From Scilla litardierei (Eukaryota; Streptophyta; Magnoliopsida; Asparagales; Asparagaceae), in assembly GCA_030789695.1 (NCBI GenBank), contig CM061132.1, forward strand, positions 29,297,858-29,361,857: a DNA stretch of 64,000 bases, in the 5' to 3' direction. The position numbers and the translations under genes are program-made. The notes under the pieces are model-generated. The model was given only the letters and a program-made list of their open reading frames with translations. It was not told the origin of the DNA and did no database searches. Shown in pieces: positions 56,994 to 64,000 of this stretch (positions within the stretch are counted from its first letter, which is position 1; each line of letters opens with the position of its first letter).

Positions 56994-57500
56994 TTAAGTG
57001 GTTTTTGCACTTGGACTTTTCTTAAACTCATTAAGCTTAAGAACAAATTCTTCGTGCTTAAGCTTACTTGTGCATAAATCACTAGCAATCATATCAATCC
57101 TATCATTCATGCTAGAAACGTAAATGGCATGCTCATTTTTTAAAGAAGTATGATCGCACAACAAAGCAACATATTTAAATTTTAAACTAACAAAATCATG
57201 TGATGAAATGCTACTACTACTATCATTCTTCAAAACATCATAACCATGTAGCAAAATGTTATGCTTAATTTTAAGCTTATTATGATCATTATTCAACATA
57301 TTAAAATTACTTTTTAATTTCTTATTCTTATTCTTTAATTTCTCAAATTCATGATATAATTTTTTATAAGCCTCCTTTAAATTAAATTTAGTGTTAGAGT
57401 TCGAATCATTTACCTCATTTGTGTCATCTTGATGAGCCATCAAGCAAACCCCGTTTGTGAAGCTCTCTTCTTCGCATCCTTTGGTTGCTGGTCTCTCCAT
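56994..57500 (-). pseudogene. gag: Gag coiled-coil remnant of SIRE-like derivative
   Basis: 168 codons start MERPATKGCEEESFTNGVCL and include MAHQDD, then a Lys/Asn/Leu-rich coiled coil (LKEAYKKLYHEFEKLKNKNK, KLKSNFNMLNNDHNKLKIK). The order of an 'LMA' block followed by a coiled coil mirrors the post-knuckle region of SIRE Gag (CFMAREE then coiled coil at 37686-39926). Sequence similarity is limited, so the assignment rests on layout and context. Confidence 0.6.
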
Positions 57501-57618
57501 GTGGTGTTCTCCATATTTTGCCTAACATTCTCAAGATTTGTTAGGTGGTGTTTGCTCCTTCACTAAAAATTTTGTCAGTTAAACAAGCATAAATAAAACG
57601 CATTACCTTGAGATTTAT

Positions 57619-57879
57619 TTAGCATGCTTCCTTTTGGTCCTTGGTCCATGACACTCTCGGAGTGGTTGGAACCATATATAAACTTTGGAGGAAAGTCCAG
57701 TAATCAAAGTCCTTGGCCTCCACGTGTACTTCTATTCTTCTTCTCCAAATAGAAAATTTTGAGCTATCAAAGATAGGAGAAGAGATAGAAATTGGGCCAT
57801 GTCTCAATATTATTGACGCCATCCTATCAACCGTAGCTCCGATACCACGTATTGGATCCATGAGATGGCAAACAAACAT
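57619..57879 (-). pseudogene. gag: Gag N-terminal remnant of SIRE-like derivative
   Basis: An 86-codon frame contains SSPIFDSSKFSIWRRRIEVH and VEAKDFDYW, the Gag N-terminal signature also seen as FFNGTNYGYWKCRMETF in the intact SIRE element. It overlaps the primer site and runs out at 57619. The remainder of the capsid and the zinc knuckle are deleted. Confidence 0.7.
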
Positions 57880-59570
57880 TAGAGGAGGAGTAATTAGTGT
57901 TTCTTAAAGATCATGCTCAACTAAAAATTGTGACCCTTTGATTTGTCTGTCTCTTAAGAAAGTTACTGCTTAAATAATTAATCAACACAAAAATACATGC
58001 AATTAAATGAGAAGTGCACATCGGAAATAGAATCACAAATGCAAGTAAGAAATAGAGAGACAAAAAATCACAAATGCAAACACAAGGATTTTTATATTAG
58101 TTCACCCACCCATGGGTTACATCCAGCCCCAAGCAATATAGAATTTTCCACTATCCAAAGCTCTCAACCATGAAAGCACCTTGCCTCAAATTAGAGGGCT
58201 TCTACAAGCACCTAGCTACACTTGTTAGAGATTTCCAAGTACAACAACAACCAAGCCTCACTTGCTAGGAATTTCCGATGCCACTACTCAAGTGGCCTTC
58301 TACGACAGCAACACTTCACCACGTGAGGACCTCAACACTTGAGGCTTTTCAACAACCAACAAATGCAACCCAATCACTTACCACCACACTTGTGGATTTG
58401 CAATCACTTGCTCCTTTTTTGAAGATGAAAAATTGATTCACAACTTCTTATAGCCAAGTAATTTGAAGCTTTTGATGTGTGTCAAATTGGCTAAGGAAAA
58501 CTATTTTGATCTTAAATGAATATAGAATAAATTAAGGTGATCAAAAGAGAAACTTTGATCAAGTAAGTAGAGATGAAACTCTTGAGAGATTGAATCAATT
58601 TTTGGCCAAGAAAACTCTTGCTTAAAAGCTTTAGAGAAATTAAAACATAGGCAAAGAAAGATGGGATTTTGATCTTAAAATATTATGCACAAGAGAGCTT
58701 TGAAAGAATGTTTTTCTCTTTGAAAATCACTTATAAAATCATAAAAACATTAGACCAAAATCTCAGAAATCTCAGCATATATAGGGGTGAAAACCTGTTG
58801 AACAACTATCCCAAAAACACAACTCCAATGGCTCTATCGACGGCTTTGAAAAAATCGCAGAACTGTGTATTCTGGGCTGTGAATAGTGAAGTAGTCGACT
58901 CCTGTGTTATGGGTAGTCGACTACCCCAAAACGGCAGTCGTCTACTTTGAGCTATAATGAGATCTCTCTTTTTCCCAATAAAAACTAGTCGGCTACTATA
59001 TAAAAAGTACGGCTATTTTTCTTATACATGGGAAAATAGCTCAAAATTGTTTGGAAAATCATTTAAAAACTCTTCAAAATGTTTTCTAAATAAATAGATA
59101 AGTTTAAAACATTGAAAAACATTTTCCTAAGTGTGTGAGCTTCAATAATACGGCTTTATACAAAGATCTAGACAAAATAAAAACTTACATAAAAATACAT
59201 AAAATATTTCACTTGAAGCTTTTGATGTAGATTCTTTGAGTAGATGTCATTGTCTTTGATTCTTGATCTCTTGAAGGTTGATGCCTTGATTGAACTCCAC
59301 ATTACTCTTCATTTACTCCATGTGTCATGAATGGTCTTCATTTGCTGTACCATTCTTCATGAGTCAAGTTTTGATCTTCAATCTGAGCTCCAAGTTTCTT
59401 GACTCTCCATCATCAAACTTTGATTCCATATCATCATTTGCCGTTAAGCGCGAGTTAACAATTGTTGACTTTAATTCCTACACACAGAAAACATCTCACA
59501 AAATATCATTAGTAGCATTAATTGTTTGCTTATAATCAAAACCAACTTAGGGATGATGCAATAACCAACA
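57850..59570 (-). repeat. 5' LTR of SIRE-like derivative
   Basis: This is the counterpart of 52869-54615 with many substitutions and indels. GTAGTCGACT motifs are at about 58890-58940. Its lower terminus is TATTGG instead of TGTTGG. Confidence 0.82.
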
Positions 59571-59575
59571 GGTAC

Positions 59576-62236
59576 ATGAGCGGAGCGTGGACAATAAGAG
59601 ATTTAACAAGAATGTGGAGAAGGTCAATGGGAGGTAGGAGTACTCTCATATGCACCAAGGCAATATGAGAAGGGAAAACTTCAGAACTGTAAGACTATAA
59701 AAAGGATAGGATCACCAATGGATATGGCACCGACACCCAGAAGCACCCTAAATTGTTGGTCTTGAGATGTAGTTGAGACATATTGGGAGAGGAGAGGACT
59801 TTATTTTTTTTATTTTTTTTTGTTTTGGGGGGGGGGGTTAGATTTACATAAGAGTTTATCATTGATGAATAAAGGAATAAAGGCCACATCTCTTCGATTT
59901 AGGAGAATTTTTATTTAGGTCGCTCTCCATCATAAAGGAATAAAGGCTGAGGATATGGTGAGATGGTCGCATTTGTATCAAAGAGGTCAGAGAGGCTGGG
60001 GAGATTGAGATGGTTGCATTTGTATCAAAGAGGTCAGAGAGCTCGGGGAGATTTAAGAATGTTGGAGAGATTCACAACAACGGTTGATATGAACCAGATC
60101 GGAAGAGCAATTATGAAGTTCTGGATTAGAGAAGGGGTTTAAGAATAAAAAAATCCACGCTTAGGAATGCCTGTTGCCCAAAGGGGTGCCCTAAGGCCCA
60201 AGCGAAGTGGCCTGGACCAAGGGGCCACTTAAACAATTTCTAAAACTGTCTTTGATCTACTTAAGTATATGTTGAATGCCAGCTTCCCTAGGATCATTGA
60301 AGGAGTAGGTGTTCAATGCTCCCATTCATTGTGCTGAAAAGGCAGTCAGTAATTGATTACAGTGCATCGACCTTGGTATATCTTTGATGCCTTGGAAACT
60401 TAATCGTTGAGATATATTAGCAAGCATGCATTGATGCTTGATGATGTTGTCTGTATAATTATTTGTGTCCGTACACTTATTTCAGTTTCTTCTGGTTCAG
60501 TTCTAGTACAATCAATAGACAGAGATATAGTCTTTTACTACCGTATGATTTGCACTTGAAAGTGGCTGTCTGATCGATGTCAGGATTTACCAAGAGATGA
60601 AATAAGATTTGTTCCAATTGGTCTCAGTTTATCTCAATTGACCAAAAAACTATCTGCTTCCATAATCAAAATTGGCATGACCATACCCACCCACAGATGT
60701 AAAGACCACTTTAGATGCCCTCTGACGTTCCATGTTCATCCACATAATAAAATGCATAGAATATTGATGATTTTCGCCCATCCACATTTCAAAACCTTGA
60801 TATCATGTGCCACAAGGCAAGTCATTTGAGGCTCAAGGTTTTGCTGTACTTAGCTTTCATCTAATTTTCATATAGGTTTCATCATAACTCGGCTATTGCA
60901 AAGATTCTTTTATATGCAGCCCATCATTTTCTTCATCAAATTCTTAATTACTATCCTGTTTGATGAGCACAGATAGACATCCACTCTATCTTGTTTGGTT
61001 TACCTTTTTTCCAGCTATCATGGCCAAGGGTGAAATGTTGGTACTTGAAAAAAGCAGTGGAAACAATGGATCGCTTTTATGTCCGCCCATTTGGTGATCT
61101 TGCCCCACAGTTATAGGTCAGGAGCTCCTCTTCCCAGTAGATGGAAGTGCCGATTTTTTCATTCCACTGGTTACATTTGTTGAAACTCTTGTGATGGTAT
61201 TTGGCCAAGATAGTCTCTGGGTTCATCTGTTAGGAGTATTGTGAACTGCATAGTACTTCCCCATGCAAGTTTTGTTCAAGTCAAAGGCCAGCAATTGTAG
61301 AGTCGACTGTGTTAGTATTTCCATGATGCAAAGTGAAAGTGTCATGATGCAGTTCTTCTAGTCCACCACAAGTAAGGTAGGAGATAGGTAACCCATTATT
61401 TCAGGAATCATGCCAATTCGGATGATACCTAATTAGGATAAACTCGTGCCTATTTAGGTGCCATTGAAGACATCGGGTTTCTACCAAAAAAGGGCCTGAG
61501 TTGACTGGAACTTCACATTTACATTGAATTGCATTAGGAAACTTCTATTCCGTTAATTCTAAGGTTATACAATGTCTTAAAGTTTCTTATCCAAAATCCT
61601 CAGCCATAACCATTAATGTACTGCCTGGAAATTGTCATCTATTTGCTTATCTCTCTATGAGCCCTGGCAATGTATTTTCCTCTTCCATTTGATAATAGAA
61701 TGACAATACTCAGCCATGCATTACATCTTTTAAATATATACTAGTATGTTTTGCAACTGTTATATTATTCTTTCAGTGTGAGCATAGTATTTGGGGATTA
61801 TATATCTGCCATGTGCATCATAATTATGGCTTTTTTGTTTAATTAGAACTTGGTAAAATTGTGTTGGAAAGTTTCTGAAAGCTACAAGCAATGGAGTTTT
61901 GTGGTTAAAGCTAGGGAGAGATTGACGATAATAAGAAAATAATGTATGGGTTTTTCTTTTCCCTTTTTTCTGTCACTACTACTGACATTGAAGATAGTTA
62001 ACACTGAATAAATTCAAGATATTTGCTCTTGGAATAGTTTTTTAAATTGTTGCTGCACACGACCATGGTAATAAATACTTCCTGGTCAAGTGAAGCTTAC
62101 TGAAAAGATCCGATTAAGTTTATCACATGGTAATTTAATATGATCTTATGTATTGTTGGGTAGCATAGATGTGATCATGTGAAGAACGATCGATTGTCAA
62201 GGGACTTGTTTTATCCTACATTCATCCTTGTGGTGT
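59576..62236. other. Unannotated sequence, possibly intronic
   Basis: Positions 59576-59690 continue the duplicated unidentified fragment. A G homopolymer is at about 59827-59837. A doubled GATGGTTGCATTTGTATCAAAGAGGTCAGAGAG-like segment lies at 59963-60040. Otherwise nothing recognisable is present on either strand; no proteasome exon was found. Confidence 0.45.
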
Positions 62237-63377
62237 CCAATGTTGTGAAAAGTGTTTAAAAGCGTTAGCTGGTGAAGCCCGTTTCACGTTGGGCTTGTGT
62301 TGGCACCAAAAACTGGCACCCACTTTTGCCTTGCAAATGCGCCCGCAAGCGGGTGAAGCAGGCAAAACACGGCTAGCAGGCACTTGCTGTTGGGTTCGAA
62401 TAGGGTTTATTTGTCAATTTGAACCCGATTCAAACCCAAGTGCTACATAGTTTAAATGAAAAAAAAAACCCAAATCTCGTTGATTCTATGCTGTAATCCC
62501 TTATCTCTCTTGCCTCGCTCAGTGGATGATGGTTGGAAGGCACTGGCTAATGGCGGATGCCGCACACGACATCACCGAATCAGGTTTTTCAAGCTTTAAT
62601 TTTGTAAAATTTAGTTTTTTTCCATTCAACCTGGTGATGCTTCTGCTTCTGCTCCTCCTCCTTCGCTCCGGCTTCTTTTTGCTGTTTCTTCTTCTGCTTC
62701 TGCCTCTTCTGCTTCTGCTTGTTCTTCTTTTGTTTCTTCTTCTGCTTCTTTTTCATCTTCTTCTTCTGTTCATTGTGCTGCTGAGACTGTTTCTTGGAAA
62801 TTTCTTCTTCTGCATCATCTTTTTATGCTGCTGCTTCTTTTACTTCCTCTTCTTCTACTTTTTCTGCTTCTCTTCTGCTTATACTTCTTTTGCTTCCTTT
62901 TCTTTTACTTTTATTATTATTCTTCTTCTGCTTCTTTTATTATTATTATTATTATTATTCTTCTTCTTCTTCTTCTTCTTAGTGCTTATTCTGTTGCTGC
63001 GTTTGCGACTTCTGCTTCATTGGCTTGTTGCTACAGTGCTTCTGTTTGATGCAGCAGTGCTTCTTCTGTTTGTTGCTGCCGCGTTGTTGCATAAGTGATG
63101 GCTTGATAATGAGAAAGCAGAGTTAATAATATTAAATTATTAATTGCAGGTTGTTTTGATGTATGAATGAAGTTTGATGAGTGATGGTATAATTGTATTT
63201 GTGGTCTATAAATGTAGTTAATATACCAACTACAAAATTTTAATGGAGATAAATTTTCCCATTTTTATATTTCCCATTTTTAGTTGGTGCTTTTTACTGT
63301 TGTTTCCCTTCTTAATTCATGCTTAAGCAAAACGGCACGTTAACACTTTTGTTTGCACCAGCTTTTCACAACCTTGG
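62237..63377. mobile_element. Possible non-autonomous hAT-like element
   Basis: Ends CCAATGTTGTGAAAAG (62237) and the complement of 63377 leftward, CCAAGGTTGTGAAAAG, form a 16-bp inverted repeat with one mismatch. Flanking octamers TGTGGTGT and TGTTGTCT agree at 6 of 8 positions. There is no transposase. The CT-rich block lies inside. Confidence 0.4.
62640..63090 (+). repeat. CT-rich low-complexity tract
   Basis: Imperfect CTTCTTCTGCTT repeats, (TTA)n at about 62936-62960 and (CTT)n at 62960-62982. The 190-codon Leu/Phe ORF over it is a composition artefact. Confidence 0.9.
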
Positions 63378-63656
63378 TGTTGTCTATTGACCTTAAGTAA
63401 GCATGGCTTTATAACTGATTTAGAATATGTTTTGCCAATGCCTTCCTTGTGGCAAAAACTAGTTTGTGTTTGTGTTTCATGTTTATTGAGAAATATTGAA
63501 TAGCTAGTAATTCCTGTGCCCCTAGGGCACGGGTCCCATTACGCACCCTATTATGTTATTTTCACCTATACACAATTATAAATTTATGGATATCATAAAT
63601 TTATAAACTCTTATACCTCATATCGATTCCCTCTTATCAATTCACCCAAACACATC

Positions 63657-63697
63657 TACACGCGCGCGTGCGCGCACACACACACACACTCTCTCTG
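63657..63697. repeat. Compound microsatellite
   Basis: (CG)n/(GCGCA)n followed by (CA)n and (CT)n: ACACGCGCGCGTGCGCGCAC, then CACACACACA and CTCTCTCT. Confidence 0.9.
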
Positions 63698-64000
63698 GCC
63701 CCACCATTCTTTCTATTTTACTCTCTCGTTCCTTTCCATCCCAAAACCCTACTGTTTTTTCTCCAAAAAAACATAAAAAATTTCAATCCCATCCCTTGAT
63801 TGTTTGAGATTTAATCTGAACTGTCCACCAACCTTGTTGCCATAGTCAGCAAACTAATTCAAAAACAATCCTCTTTGGATAATAGATTTCATACTGAATA
63901 GGGAGCAAATGGAGGGGAAATTGACTGTAAGGCAGTGCCCTGTCTGGCAACTTTGGACCCACCGAGTTAGGAGGCCAGAATGAATAGGTATAGATGAGGT
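63698..64000. other. Unannotated right end
   Basis: No ORF, exon or repeat recognised. Confidence 0.4.

Larger units (their letters stand above)
52869..59570 (-). mobile_element. Old SIRE-like deletion derivative (non-autonomous)
   Basis: The minus-strand element has diverged LTRs at 52869-54615 and 57850-59570. Flanks are GGTAA (52864-52868) and GGTAC (59571-59575), a degraded TSD. The primer site (minus, TGGTATCGGAGC at about 57838-57849) has one mismatch to initiator-Met. The purine tract at 54616-54630 reads AAAAAGGGAGAGAA on the minus strand. The interior is 3.2 kb with gag N-terminal and coiled-coil remnants but no pol. LTR differences are numerous, with several indels and a TG to TA change at the 57850 terminus, so it is much older than the SIRE element at 35918-48261. 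Confidence 0.85.

Noticed and set aside
62526..63098. 190-codon Leu/Phe-rich ORF resembling a membrane protein
   Set aside because: It lies on CTT/TTA low-complexity DNA; overlapping frames are equally open, so the hydrophobicity reflects composition.
63516..63530. Short palindrome GTGCCCCTAGGGCAC
   Set aside because: Isolated 15-nt near-palindrome with no flanking duplication or second copy.

Overview
The window is plant nuclear DNA, almost certainly from a flowering plant with a repeat-rich genome. About 80% of it is LTR retrotransposons inserted into one another. The only recognisable host gene is the start of a 20S proteasome beta-5 subunit gene at 50984-51331. All element boundaries below were read directly as TG...CA termini, matching LTR pairs and target-site duplications (TSDs).

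Left nest (1-29937). The outermost element is an old gag-only Copia-type element on the minus strand. Its 5' LTR is 27515-29937, and its 3' LTR starts at 6564 and runs off the left edge. A Tekay/Del-like Gypsy element (1-5505 in view) sits inside that 3' LTR. The leader is split by Copia-A (10096-26973, minus, TSD GGCTT), a full-length Copia with damaged pol. Copia-A is itself split between gag and pol by a non-coding Gypsy-type element (14083-23629, TSD ATAGA) whose two 3163-bp LTRs appear identical. LTR divergence falls from outside to inside: about 20 differences per 1059 bp, then 2 substitutions per 214 bp, then none seen. This agrees with the nesting order.

Middle (29938-31510). This holds a 68-bp hairpin, a small hAT-like element (30523-31001, TSD AGCTCATC), and the left half of a Harbinger/Tourist-like element whose right half is at 50099-50445.

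Right nest (31511-50093). Copia-B (minus, TSD ATTAC) has identical 158-bp LTRs but a decayed, rearranged non-coding interior. It contains a young, apparently intact SIRE/Maximus Copia element on the plus strand (35918-48261, TSD ATCTA) with gag, pol and a third ORF. This is the most complete coding unit in the window.

Right flank (50446-64000). The proteasome promoter, exon 1, intron 1 and exon 2 are followed by 12.7 kb with no recognisable later exon. That stretch holds an old SIRE-like deletion derivative (52869-59570, minus), a duplicated unidentified coding-like fragment, a possible hAT-like element and CT-rich low-complexity DNA.

Points worth a second look: two apparently young elements with no coding capacity, so probably moved in trans; palindromic motif arrays placed in both the LTR and the post-pol region of two SIRE-type elements; a possible 60-nt in-frame mini-intron at the gag/pol junction of the SIRE element; a telobox-rich leader before its third ORF; and a fragment of the gag-only family captured in the Copia-A leader with a 24-bp flanking duplication.
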